Source: Isoetes taiwanensis (lineage: Eukaryota; Streptophyta; Lycopodiopsida; Isoetales; Isoetaceae). Taken from it: DNA of 64,000 bases. A program made the position numbers and the translations under genes. The DNA lies in the NCBI GenBank assembly GCA_021234155.1, contig JAJEKV010000206.1:496001-560000 (forward strand), read 5' to 3'. Below are positions 20,076 to 31,086 of the stretch, piece by piece. Below the pieces are notes generated by a model. That model was not told the DNA's origin. It saw nothing but the letters and a program-made list of their open reading frames with translations, and did no database searches. Each line of letters begins with the position of its first letter. Within the stretch, counting starts at the first letter, position 1.

Positions 20076-21720
20076 CATTGTGTCCTTTCATGCTGGGTGT
20101 TATTCTATGGTGGTCAAATTTTGTTGTTCTCATGGTGGTCTCGAGTTTATAGTGGTCCGGATTACCAGTTGGTGGGTCCAACCCTCGCTATCCTGGTGTA
20201 CGGCGGAGGCTGGGCCTCTCTGTCCCGTAACTTATTCCGTCCACTTGTTACTCAGATAAATTTGCCTTTCCTGTGCAGTCCCAGTCTCTGCTGCATTCCT
20301 TATTTTGTTGCTTATGTGTCCCTTCATTTTTGTCCCGTCTGTATATTTCCTGGGTTGTACTCATCTTTGCCTATCTTGTTCTGTCGACTTAGGTTCTTCT
20401 TGCATTCGCCACCTTCATATTTAGTGTCACGCCCCACCATGTTGTCCATGCTTGTTCTGAAGATTTCAGTCTGTAGCTGATTTTGCAGTTTGTCGATGTG
20501 AATTTGGCCTGCTATCTTTTTGATGCTCGTCACTTAGTTGTTATTCTAACTGCAAAATTTATCTGCTTAACTATTCTTCCTATATTTCTGCCCGCAATTA
20601 CACTACTTGTGTCCTCTATGCATCCAAGATTTCCACCACTCGCTTAGTTTAGGTAGTTCCTACTCGAATTTAATACTATTATGATACCATCTATACCTTA
20701 TGATACCAGAAGATCAACTAACAGAAGTGTTTTATAATCCTATTTCCAGTGCGCAAAATTCCTCCATTAAGAGATATATTAGTCTTCACATGTGTAGATA
20801 ATATCCATATGTGTATTTTTCCCAAACTCGGCGCATACCAAATACATATTCTAATATATTCAGCCAGGGGCTGAATTAGATGCGATGCCTTGATCACAAA
20901 GCTGACAATCTCGGAGCATAAAAACATACAAAGAATAAAATAACATAAAATAAAATAAAAAACAAAAGATAATCAAAAATATTTTTTCTTCTCACCCCCC
21001 TCTCGAGCAGCCCGTTCAGCTACCTCCCATTTGACCACCCTTTGCCCATTCATCTCCTTGGCTTCTTTCGTGTGGACGATTTTCCCAGCTTCTTCTTTTT
21101 CTCTATGTTTCTCGCCATGAAGGCTCTACAGATTTAGTCTGATGGATTTTTCTCGCAGCAAAAAATACAGAACTTACCAAAGTCTCCTACCAAGAGTTTG
21201 TGCTGGTAATATGACGACTTCTGAATAGTTGCACTAATTTGCAGCCCGCTAAAGCATTGCATGACTCAATCTTTATCTTGTCTCCTGACTGTACCATTTT
21301 TATCAGACATAACTCCCATTACCTCCAACAGGCGAAGACTGTATCCTGCATCCTTCGTTGACTGTGCATGGTGGATTCTATCACAGAAGAGGCAGTGTAC
21401 TCTTCCACAGTTTAAACATGACGATAATCCCCTTTCCAGACAAAGACAATCTTGTTCACAAATGCACCATGGGCCTATCTCCTCCAGTTCTGGGTTCCAT
21501 GGCACCGTGAAATTGCCAGGAACTCCAGATCTTGGGCGCTTCCTGGTTTCTTGCTCGTCGGTAGCTTGCGGCACCACTATCTTCTTCCCCTTATCCATAT
21601 AACCCAGAACTCTGTAGACGGATCGGATCGGATGCTCTAGTCGAAGCAGAGTGTGGCCAGATCTACTAAAATTCTCAAGGCGGAGCTCAACTCCCTCTCC
21701 CTCCTCTATTATAGTGTGTT
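20076..21720 (-). mobile_element. tandem LINE-derived unit C, with a different 5' head
   Basis: Matches units A and B from 20,076 to about 21,552, but then continues into a unique head with start codon instead of the MAEST head. It appears to be the founder end of the array. The 5' limit near 21,720 is approximate. Confidence 0.6.
21266..21598 (-). pseudogene. LINE-type ORF1, least damaged copy (unit C)
   Basis: Starts MDKGKKIVVPQATDEQETRK at 21,596-21,598, then NFTVPWNPELEEIGPW, CICEQDCLCLERGL, SSCLNCGRVHCLFCDR and AGYSLRLLEVMGVMSDK. It stops at TGA 21,266-21,268, where units A and B have AGA. Two Cys clusters (C-x-C-x4-C-x-C and C-x2-C-x4-C-x2-C) form a likely zinc-binding module. The reading can be followed past the stop to GDFGKFCIFCC at about 21,170. 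I infer an ORF1/gag-like nucleic-acid-binding protein. No RT or endonuclease follows. Confidence 0.45.
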
Positions 21721-21847
21721 AGCTTTTAGGGTTACGATTCTATGTTCCCACTCCTTTATTACGTCCGCCTTTATTAATTACTAGTCTTGTCTTATACTGT
21801 TCTATTTTTATTCTGATTTTCATATCTGTGTGCAAGAAGCATCCTAC

Positions 21848-21852
21848 TGCAC
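21848..21852. other. target-site duplication of the copia element (TGCAC), left
   Basis: TGCAC precedes the LTR edge TGTTAGATC and matches TGCAC at 36,866-36,870, directly after the other LTR edge (…TTCAACA). Confidence 0.8.
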
Positions 21853-22302
21853 TGTTAGATCTAATAGAGAAGTTAACAATTCAAAAACTTGCTTAACCTT
21901 TATCTCACATTCAATCACTAGAAATTAATATTGTTTCAATGGTCGACCAATACATATAAACCATTAAAAAACCAAATACTCAATATCAATCTGATACCGA
22001 ACCATGAGTTAACTTCTCCTTAGGTTTATCTGTTGCAGAATCAATCGAATGAATGATTCTCACATAGTTACAACATTTATAAAGTACAAGTCCGTCGGTT
22101 ATGCTGCCGACCTGGCTGGATCTGGCGGTTAAGCCATAACCGAGCATTTGAATCGGAACTTGGCTCCAATTTACTTGGCCAGCACATTCGACCCCAAGAT
22201 AGAAATTCTTAGGGTCTTAATATTATTACATGGTTTAACCATTTGAAATAACCATTGAACCATTAAGTAATATTTCAGACAATGATCTGGCTTTATTCAA
22301 CA
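21853..22302 (-). repeat. copia 3' LTR, 450 bp
   Basis: In sense it starts TGTTGAATAAAGCC at 22,302 and ends AGATCTAACA at 21,853. It shares about 325 bp with 36,541-36,865. The polypurine tract GAAGAGGGAA lies just upstream (22,303-22,312). Confidence 0.85.
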
Positions 22303-22644
22303 TTCCCTCTTCAGATCATTGTTCTGTTGTAAACTTGTTCTGCTGATATGATTTAATGAACTTAAATCACTATCTATGCTTATATCTGAAATATGATCTC
22401 CTTGCATAAATAAGTTTCTTCTGATTCATTTGCTCTGAACCTTTAATGTATATTCCCTCTTCAACGATATTCACTGTCCATGTGGAATCTCAGATAAGTA
22501 TGTACTTCAGCTTCATAATAAACAACTTTCCCTTAGCAATTATCTGTGTTGATTTACTGACAGGTCCAGAATCTTTTCACAGTTGAACTGTAACAAGTGT
22601 TTGCTGTTTATCTATCATCATTATAAAGCCAGCCTCAACATATT

Positions 22645-23184
22645 CTACTGGACTGTCACGCCAAGTATTTGTTTGAATTTATCAAATTTGACTTGTGTTA
22701 ATGCTTTTGTGAAAATGTTAGCTGCATGTTCCTGTGTGCTAACATATTCAACTGCAATATTCTTTTGACCCATCATTTCTCTTATAAAGTGCATGCTAAG
22801 TTCAATGTGCTTAGTTCTTTGATGAAGAACTGGATTTCTAGTAATAGCAACACAGCTTTGATTGTCACACAATGATATAGTTGGATCTCTTTGCATAATT
22901 TTCCAAGTTCATTCAATATCCTTCTGGCCCATATAATCTCTTTGGCTGCAAGAGTGGTGGCAGCATATTCTGCCTCAGCTGTAGACATGGTAATACTTGA
23001 TTGTTTCTTGGATTTCCATGTAACTGACCCTCCTCCAAGCAAGAGTGAAAATCCAGAGGTTGATTTTCTACAGTCCAAATCAGATGCCCAATCTGCATCA
23101 CAGTATCCTATGAGTGTCATGTTATCATTAGAGTAGCAAATGCCATGTTCTTGAGTTCCTTTAAGAAACCTTAGCACTCTCTTT
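22645..23184 (-). pseudogene. copia RNase H and C-terminus
   Basis: Frame 23,177-22,782 has VLRFLKGTQEHGI, GYCDADWASDLDCRKSTSGF and SSITMSTAEAEYAATTLAAK, with the RNase H acidic residues in YCDADWA and TAEAEY. After a frameshift near 22,880-22,900, frame 22,896-22,645 gives SLCDNQSCVAITRNPVLHQR, TKHIELSMHFIREMM and ANIFTKALTQVKFDKF, the canonical copia C-terminus. The 5' part of RT lies beyond the nested gypsy element. Confidence 0.85.
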
Positions 23185-23189
23185 GCTGC
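23185..23189. other. target-site duplication of the gypsy element (GCTGC), left
   Basis: GCTGC precedes the LTR start TGTGATGTTCC and recurs at 33,287-33,291 after the LTR end GGGGCCGTCACA. Confidence 0.85.
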
Positions 23190-24753
23190 TGTGATGTTCC
23201 AGAATAATATACGGTATGAATACGTATATTATACTGACACGTCACTAGTACATGTCGACTCAGACGACATGTACACAGCGACCATAAAGGGGAAGTACCC
23301 TAGGGTGCGACCCCGTGAACCATTATATTGCACATGTTAAGACCACATGTGAATATAATACCTTTTGCCATGTGGCAATAGCCCATTGACCAAAAGGGGC
23401 CAGCCCTAAAATCGTGGGGATAAAGGGACATAAACCCTAAAAGGGAAACCCTTTCGGTTTCCAGCCCCTATAAGTCGGATTGGAGCAAGTATTGGGCCTT
23501 TCGGCCTGAGCGAAAGCGGAGGAACCGAATTCTTAAGTTGCGGCTTGATCCAAGCCAGCAATCTCGAGATCCAGCAGCATGGACGCCTTTAGAGGAGTGG
23601 GAGCCAGCCAAGAAGCGGGTTAGTGGTTGATCCGATAGTTAGATCTGAGTTTTCAGTTCCCATTCGATAGGATTCGTATTCATTCTTAGCTATAGGCGAC
23701 CCCTACAGCCTAAGAATGATAGGCACTAACAAAGGAACCTAACCATGTATGATTAGGTAGATTAGAATAGGTGTATTCTATTATTTTCAGTTCTGTTGTG
23801 ATGATGTCTTATCATTCTATCGCCACTCTTGTGTATTGGGAAGGGGGTAGAGACCCGTGAGCCCAAGTAGTTGTATGATCCTAGTTTTAGCCCATTAATT
23901 CCCAACCATGCGGCACGTGCATAAGAGCCCGCCGGGCCGTGGGTGGCGGGAGCTAGACCGGGTGACAAGGGAGGGCTTGTCGATCACGATTGATCCCTCC
24001 ACGGTGAATGTAGCGCGGCGGCCGGGAACATTGTGGGCTAGGCCTAATACTGCACCGCGCGTGAGGGCGGGGTATGGGTTCGACACCTCTTGGGTGATCG
24101 TCATCTTCTAGGGGTTCAAGTCATTATCTGGCGGTGGCTCTCTAGCTCCGCCTTGTGATTGGCATGAACCTTCCGGAAGAGAGTGATTTCCTCCCTGCCT
24201 CATCGGGGCTGGGGAGATGCAACCCGATGTAGTAGCCCCTTTGGCTATGAACCCTAAGGAGCTACGGCCGGAGCTCCAATACTTTTCAGCCTATCTGCAA
24301 AGTATGCACAGGAGGGGCGGATGGAGTGGACTACCCAACGACCATGTTCTATGCCAGCCAAATCCATTTGCCATGAATTCTGTCTGCATTGCTATCTGGA
24401 GACCCAAGCCGTCAGTCTTTCCCCATGAGTCTGAGCCTGGGTAGGATTTTCCCCATGTTATGTTGATGTACTGACGTATTGTTGCAGCTATTGTGATATG
24501 GTGGACCACCCTTCGAGGTGGGTATTGTTGATTTATGTCATGTGCTCATGTGTGTTTACGCTTCCGCAGTTAGATCGATCCCGAGGGAGACGGGATGAAT
24601 GACACTGTCCATTCTTCCCCGTCGGGTTCTTGGCCACCATCAAGACCCTGATGTTAGGTGGAGGGCCTCACGTCAGCGAGCAGATGCTGGTTTGAGGGAT
24701 GATCTCCAGTTTGTATACGATCGGGGCATCGTATACGAGCTGGGGCCGTCACA
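23190..24753 (+). repeat. gypsy 5' LTR, 1,564 bp
   Basis: Starts TGTGATGTTCCAGAATAA and ends GGGGCCGTCACA. The first 100 bp hold two palindromes: ATAATATACG…CGTATATTAT and GTACATGTCG…CGACATGTAC. A TATA-like CCTATAAG occurs near 23,466. It differs from the 3' LTR at many sites, densely so in 23,880-24,240. Confidence 0.85.
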
Positions 24754-24777
24754 GCTGCCATCCAATGCATCTTCCCT
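24754..24777. other. misplaced 24-bp copia flank behind the 5' LTR
   Basis: These 24 bp (starting GCTGCCATCCAATG) equal 33,287-33,310, the copia RT codons to the right of the 3' LTR. In a standard insertion a primer-binding site would be here. Confidence 0.85.
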
Positions 24778-25334
24778 CATTGAAATTAAAACGCACTTAT
24801 TTGCTCGAAACGCACTTTAAAAGGAATCTTCAAAAGATTCCCTAAAATTCCTTCAAAAAGGTCCATTTTCGCAGTCTGTGCGTGACAAGTGTGACAATTT
24901 TGACATTTTAGGTACCCTTTTTGAGGGGGTGATTGTACTTAGATGCCATGGAAAAATGTTCATTACCACTTTTCAGCCCCCTAATTTGGTATAAGAAATT
25001 AGTAGAAATTTCAAGGACTCCAAAAAATAGACTTTGAAGAAAACAACAAGTGCATTGACGAGTCATCATCTGACTCGTTTAGACCATGATCACTAGAGCT
25101 ATTTGTGTCCGCTGCCCCACCATCAAAAGTGATGTTCCTCAGCAATGTCCACTAATGAAACTTCATCATCATCTGTAACAAACTTTTTGGTAGTTTCACA
25201 CAACCCACATGTTGTCATTTGAGCCCTAAAATGTGTTTCCGACTCGCCAAATGTTGGCCAGGGTAACCATACAATATGGCTTTACGTTTCTTAGCTTTAG
25301 TTCGTAGGCTTTGATTATTCCCACGTTATTGGAT

Positions 25335-25794
25335 GGTATAAATCTATACCATACGGGAGCTTAGGAGGCTTTGCGCCAAACAGTATGAGCTCAAGCGGTA
25401 TAAATTTATACCGCATGAGCTCAAGCGGTATAAATTAATACCATGTGAGTTCAAGCGAGTGGTATAAATTTATACCGTCTGTGAACTCGAGTTGTATAAA
25501 TTTATACCGCCTGTGAACTCGAGTGGTATAAATCTATAATTTGAACTCGAGTGGTATAAATTTATACCATCTGTGAGCTTAAACAATAAAAGTTTATGCC
25601 ATCACCCCACATGAAAAGGCCGAAAGCAGTATAAATTTATAACAGAATTGTTTTACAGCGTTTTGTTATAGATCCACTACAATATAACACAAGGAAATTA
25701 TATTAGATGGATCTTTAATGGTTATAACGTGACAGGGCACAGATATAATATGGCTAAAACATGGCAGATGCTTTTGACGGTATAAATTTATACC
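25335..25794. repeat. array of ~10 copies of palindrome GGTATAAATTTATACC
   Basis: Copies start at 25,335, 25,397, 25,427, 25,461, 25,493, 25,525, 25,553, 25,628 and 25,779, with a degenerate one at 25,585. Several are perfect 16-bp palindromes. Spacers are related too (GAGCTCAAGC or CTGTGAACTCGAGT), giving ~30-34-bp units in the core. The layout resembles binding-site arrays (iterons or transposase subterminal sites). Confidence 0.8.
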
Positions 25795-26274
25795 GAGGCT
25801 AGGAAAATTCTGTGAGAGGAAAATTTTAGGGCTTTGATATCTAGCGATGCCAGAGTTTCTAGGCGAGATACAAGGTTTCTTGGTGATGCATGAGGCTTCT
25901 AAACCTCGAAAAAGGAAGAAAAAAAAAATTTTAGGGTTCTTCATGTCGTGGTTTTTCCGGAATCTTGTTTTTAGGGTCTGGCCGATCTGTTCCAAGTTTG
26001 ATCTGTTGCGAAAATCCAGATGAATCTATCCGGATTCCATCTCTCCAAAGCCATCTCTTCACTTCCATCTCTCCATGTCCATGCTACTGCAACTGTCGGA
26101 TTTGTCCACATATCCATTGTCGGATCTCCATGTCCACTGTCGAATTTGTTCCAGATGAACAAGCAAGGCGCATCATTTTTAGGCGTCACCACCAAAACTC
26201 CTCGATAGCCTGCACTGCTCTTGAACATTGTCCAGCTTATGTATATTCAGATATATCTGCTATATGAGTTATCC

Positions 26275-26370
26275 AGGTACGAAAGTTAAGGATTTGCTCA
26301 CAATACAAATGAATCCAGATTACCAGGTATGAATGTTGAGGATTTGCTCACGATACAAATGAATCCAGAT
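26275..26370. repeat. ~50-bp tandem duplication
   Basis: GGATTTGCTCACAATACAAA followed by TGAATCCAGATTA occurs twice (about 26,290 and 26,340), each preceded by CCAGGTA.GAA.GTT.A. Short AACAATCCATGTTTT repeats follow at 26,392-26,465. Confidence 0.7.
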
Positions 26371-26785
26371 TATGTGGGCTGAAGCTGTAAAACAATCCAT
26401 GTTTTGACAATCCATGTTATTATATTGTTTGTATATTGTTTAACAATCCATGTTTTAACAATCCAGATTATGTGGGATGAAACAGATTATGTGTTTTTTG
26501 TTGCGATTTCTAGTGTTGGTCATGTATTACTTCATTTGAAGCTTGTTTGTCTCTGTAGACATCACACAGGCATAGATTAGAGAGACTGGAGGTTGGAAAT
26601 GCGCCCGAATATGAAGGATTTATCCAGCTGAAATGACATGGTTAGAGTTTGAAAATTGCTTGTGGAGACGCTAAAAATCAGAGTCTGGGAGTACTAGCAG
26701 CTCTATTTTCCGTCTATTTTCTTGACTCTCCACCTCTAAATTTGACAGTGAGTGCATATTATTGTTTATCCGTTGTTAAATGTAA

Positions 26786-26980
26786 CTACTTACAGTGTTA
26801 AGTAGGTTATTCTAGTTTATCTTTGCTAGGTTATTTTACTATATAAGATTGGCAGTTCTACTTTATTAGGGAGATCAAATCCTACTTATAGTGTTAAGTA
26901 GATTATTCTAGTTTATCTTTTCTAGGTTATTTTACTCTATTCTATTGGCAGTTCTACTTTATTAGGGAGATTATATCCTG
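26786..26980. repeat. 97-bp tandem duplication
   Basis: CTACTTACAGTGTTAAGTAG at 26,786 recurs as CTACTTATAGTGTTAAGTAG at 26,883. Both continue TTATTCTAGTTTATCTT… to CAGTTCTACTTTATTAGGG. Confidence 0.8.
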
Positions 26981-28182
26981 TGAAGTACATAGATCTTTCG
27001 TGATTTGGAGGGTGATTTTTTAATTAAACATAAGTTTCATGGATTTGTAGGTTTGAATTGTTGCTTGAATAACTTTGTTTGCCTTCTATCAGTTGTGATT
27101 TAGAAGGAAGTAAATCAGAAGGATTTTTTTCCTTGCAAGCTGCCCCAAGTTGAATTTTAGCTGCTAATCTAGTGTTCCAAAGCAGAAGTACAATGTTGTA
27201 GCACTTTTTGTAAAAGATTAAAGTTTTTTAGGTACCCTTAATTACAAAATTTTGTAGCAGTGAAGTTGGCAAAATTGTCTCTGAGCTGCATTCTAGTAAA
27301 TATCTCAAAACCGCCCTTCATATTTACATGTTGAAGTAAATTATCTCAAAAGCCCCTTTCACATTTACATGCTGACCACAAGCAGGTGTGGTCAAGCTCT
27401 AAGTAGTGGTGGTCAAGCTACAAACATTTGCATAATGACAAATTTTCTAAGCTCGTGCCCAAACCATGTCTAATGGTTTGATCATTCCTTTCAAAAGCAT
27501 TCAAAAATTTTTGTACTTGGACAATGAATTAAAAACAACTCCAAATTAGAATTCTCACTTAGATAAATCCTATGTGCAAAATATAAACAAAATGATGTAG
27601 CCTCGTAAGTCTAGATTTCTCACTTAGATAATCTTATTTGTGCAAAATATATAACCAAGGATGAAGAATTAGAAGTTGAGGTATCTACACTAATGGCATG
27701 CATCAAGCAAATGAAAGTACAAGCATCCCTTTTTAGGCGTTTCCATATTTGATAGCCATAACATATATGATGAAATGCCTCCATATGTTGTCCGTGTAAT
27801 TGTTCTTTCACACATATATTTGAACTCTATATATGTTATGATAACCATGTGATCTTTCTTTTGCTGCATAACAACATATCTTTCTTCCTTTGCAACTGCC
27901 ATCACAAAGAATTTTACACACAATATGCAAGAGAATCTATTGTATTTACATTTATTTTTATCGTAGAAATTTTTGTGGCTCTCGTAAATGCTGGTTTGAC
28001 TCCCGAAATGGCATATTTTTTTTAGGGTCTTCTTATTTATATTATGTCACTCTAAAAAAAGCTGTTTTTAAGGACAGTTTTGAACAACTTGTATCCAAAA
28101 ACCTTGATTGCCCCCTATTTTGCCTCATTTTTTAGTTTTCCAAAATTTTTAGAGGAATCTTTCAAACGCACTTCTTAAATAA

Positions 28183-31086
28183 GTGCGTTTCATTTTAAAC
28201 AATGTTGACTTGTTTCCCGATGAAATCAAGGAGCTTCCGCCATATAGAGGAGTGGAGTGCGAGATTGCACTCGAACCAGGCACCAAGCCCACAAGTAAGG
28301 CACCGTATAGAATGACGGCTCACGAACTATCAGAGTTGAAGAAGCAATTGCAAGAGCTATTAGACCTAGGGTTCATAAGGCCTAGTGTCTCTCCGTTCGG
28401 AGCCCCCATCTTATTCGTCAAGAAGAAGGATGGAAGCTTGAGGATGTGTATTGACTACCGTCAATTAAACAAACACATCATCAAGAACAAATATGCCTTA
28501 CCCAGAGCGGATGATCTGATGGATCAGCTACAAGGTGCCAGAGTCTTCTCCAAAATAGACTTAAGGTCCGGCTATCATCAAATCAGAATCAAGGAGGAAG
28601 ATATCCACAAAACGGCGTTCCGAACGAGATATGGCCACTATGAATTCACAGTGATGCCATTTGGCTTATCTAATGCTCCAGCAACGTTCATGAGACTCAT
28701 GAACGATGTCTTTCGGGAATTCCTTGACACATTTGTTATCGTGTTCTTTGATGACATTTTGGTGTATAGCAAGTCCCTAGAGGAGCATATTCAGCATTTG
28801 AGGAGGGTACTTGAGAAACTGAGGAGACATCAGCTTTATGCGAAATTGTCGAAATGTCATTTCGCCACCGAAAGAGTGGAATACTTGGGGCATATCATAT
28901 CAGCAGACGGCATCTCCACCGATCCCGCAAAGATCCAAGCAGTGATTGAATGGCCAGCACCAAAGAACATACACGAAGTGAGAAGCTTTTTGGGCTTAGC
29001 AGGATATTATAGAAAGTTTGTCAAGAACTTTGCTAAGATAGCAACACCTTTGACGGACCTCACCAAGGCAGAAAAGATAAAAGACTGGGTGGTACATTGG
29101 CAAAAGAAGGCTCAAGCAGGATTTGAGAAGTTGAAGGAAGCCTTAACAACCGCCCCCGTCTTAACGTTGCCAGATCCAGAGAAGGACAAGCTAGTGGCAA
29201 CTGATGCTAGCAAGATTGCGACGGGAGCAGTCTTAATGCAAGAAGAAAGAGTCGTAGCATACGATTCACGGAAGATGAACGACGCAGAGACTCGTTACCC
29301 GACGCATGATCAGGAGCTATTGGCAGTGGTGAGAGCTTTGAAGATCTGGAGACACTATCTATTGGGAAGGAAGTTCCAATTAGACACTGATCATCAGAGC
29401 CTACAATACATCTTCACGCAACCATTATTGAATTTAAGGCAAAGAAGATGGATGGAATTCCTGGAAGAGTACGACTTCGACATCGTGTACAAGCCAGGGA
29501 AACTCAATGTGGTTGCAGATGCTCTCTCGAGACATCCCTTAACAACAAGAGTGCATTGCAATGCCATATCAACACTCACCAGTGAGTTTGGCAAGAAAAT
29601 AGAAGAAACGCTGCCAACGGACAAGGACTTTCAGGAAGTATGGGCAAGCCTTTCTAAGGAGGCAAGAACAGACAAGGAAAGAGAAACCTTCAAACATTTT
29701 AAGAAGGAGGGAAATCTCTTGTACCATAAGAATAAGTTGTGTGTGCCAGAATCATCTGGAGTCAGAAGGTTGATTCTCCACGACACCCACAACAGCCCAA
29801 TAGCTGGCCACGCAGGTTTTACAAAAACCTACTTCAAGATAAGGAGTAGTTACTATTGGCCAGGCATGTAGAAGCAGATAGCCAGGTATATACGCGAGTG
29901 TCAGCTATGTCAGCAGACCAAAGCGGAGCAATTACGAATTCCAGGGGCATTAGAGCCATTGCCAGTACCAAACTCCAAGTGGGAGATAATTAGCATGGAC
30001 TTCATTACAGGGCTCCCTAGAACCATAAGGGGCAAAGACGCCTTAATGGTCGTAGTCGACAAATTGTCGAAAATGGCGCACTTTGTGCCTTGTAGGAGCA
30101 CCGACACGGCTTTGGACACAGCTGTGTTATTCACAAGGGAGATTTTTAGACTCCATGGGATGCCAAGAGAAATAATCTCTGATCGAGATTCGAAGTTCAT
30201 GAGCGCATTCTGGCAGGACCTCTTCAGCACCATCGGAACGAAATTATCGATGAGCTCGGCTTATCACCCTCAGACTGATGGCCAGACGGAGCGCACCAAT
30301 CGGATACTTGAAGATATGTTGAGGAATTATGTCTGGAACAAGCAGTCAAAGTGGGATGACTTCATCTACTTGGTTGAGTTTGCATACAATAGCACCAAGC
30401 AGGAGTCATCCCAAATGTCGCCGTTTATGATCAACTACGGCTACCAGTGCTTGACACCAGACACTTAGCACAACCCTGTGTCCAAGGTAGAAGTATCCCA
30501 GCAGATGTTAGCCGAGATGCAATAATTGGTTGAGGAGGTGCGAGGATACCTCTTAGCAGTAAGAAGCCGGCAAAAGAGCATAGCTGATCGGCACCGAACA
30601 GTAAGGGAGTTCAAAGTAGGGGACAATGTTTGGCTGAAGATAAAAGTCAAACAAGCAAAGCTCCGCATCGGCAATTGCAAGAAGCTTGCTCCAAGGTGGG
30701 TTGGTCCATTCAAAATTGTCAAAAGAGTAGGCAACCAAGCCTACAAATTAGACTTACCAGCACACCTGAAGATCCATAGAGTCTTTCACGTAAGTCTCCT
30801 AAAGAAACACACTCTTAATCCAGAGGAAGTATTGGAGACACCGAGTTTACTGGAATTAACGGACGATCAGCTTGAGATTGTTCCTGAGCTTCTTCTCGAC
30901 CGATCCTATAAGAAGACGAGAAGATCTCAATTTCTCCAGTACCTTGTGAAATGGACACACTTACCAGTGGAGGACGCTACGTGGGTACTACAATCAGATC
31001 TTGAGAAGCAGTACCCACAATTCATGGAGCAATGCAAGGGTCAGCTCGTCACCGAAGTGGTCGACTCCAAACCGATGGGTGAGTGA
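28183..31086 (+). pseudogene. gypsy pol: RT, RNase H, integrase, chromodomain
   Basis: One uninterrupted frame of 968 codons apart from three stops (TAG 29,869-29,871; TAG 30,466-30,468; TAA 30,523-30,525). It begins inside the RT N-terminus ([18 protein letters not shown]), so gag and protease are lost. [50 protein letters not shown], active site [14 protein letters not shown]. RNase [46 protein letters not shown]. Integrase: [14 protein letters not shown] with CQLCQQTK (HHCC), then D,D,E in IISMDFITGLP, IISDRDSKFMS and DGQTERTNRILED. At the end is a chromodomain (FLQYLVKWTHLPVEDATWVL), which targets integration to marked chromatin. Lack of frameshifts indicates a fairly young copy; the stops make it inactive. 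Confidence 0.9.

Larger units (their letters stand above)
24778..28204. mobile_element. 3.4-kb inverted-repeat element (unclassified DNA transposon-like)
   Basis: Both ends read inward CATTG…(A)AACGCACTTATTT, then another ACGCACTT/AGTGCG copy and GATTCC.CTAAAA, an imperfect inverted repeat of about 75 bp. The left end also holds GGAATCTT-CAA-AAGATTCC, and the right end AAACGCACTT…AAGTGCGTTT, a perfect 10-bp stem. There is no recognisable transposase. The interior contains the palindrome array at 25,335-25,794 and tandem duplications. The insertion replaced or sits beside the lost gag side of the gypsy element. Confidence 0.55.

Noticed and set aside
25335-25794. CRISPR array
   Set aside because: The repeated unit is a short palindrome with related spacers in a plant nuclear transposon; no cas genes.
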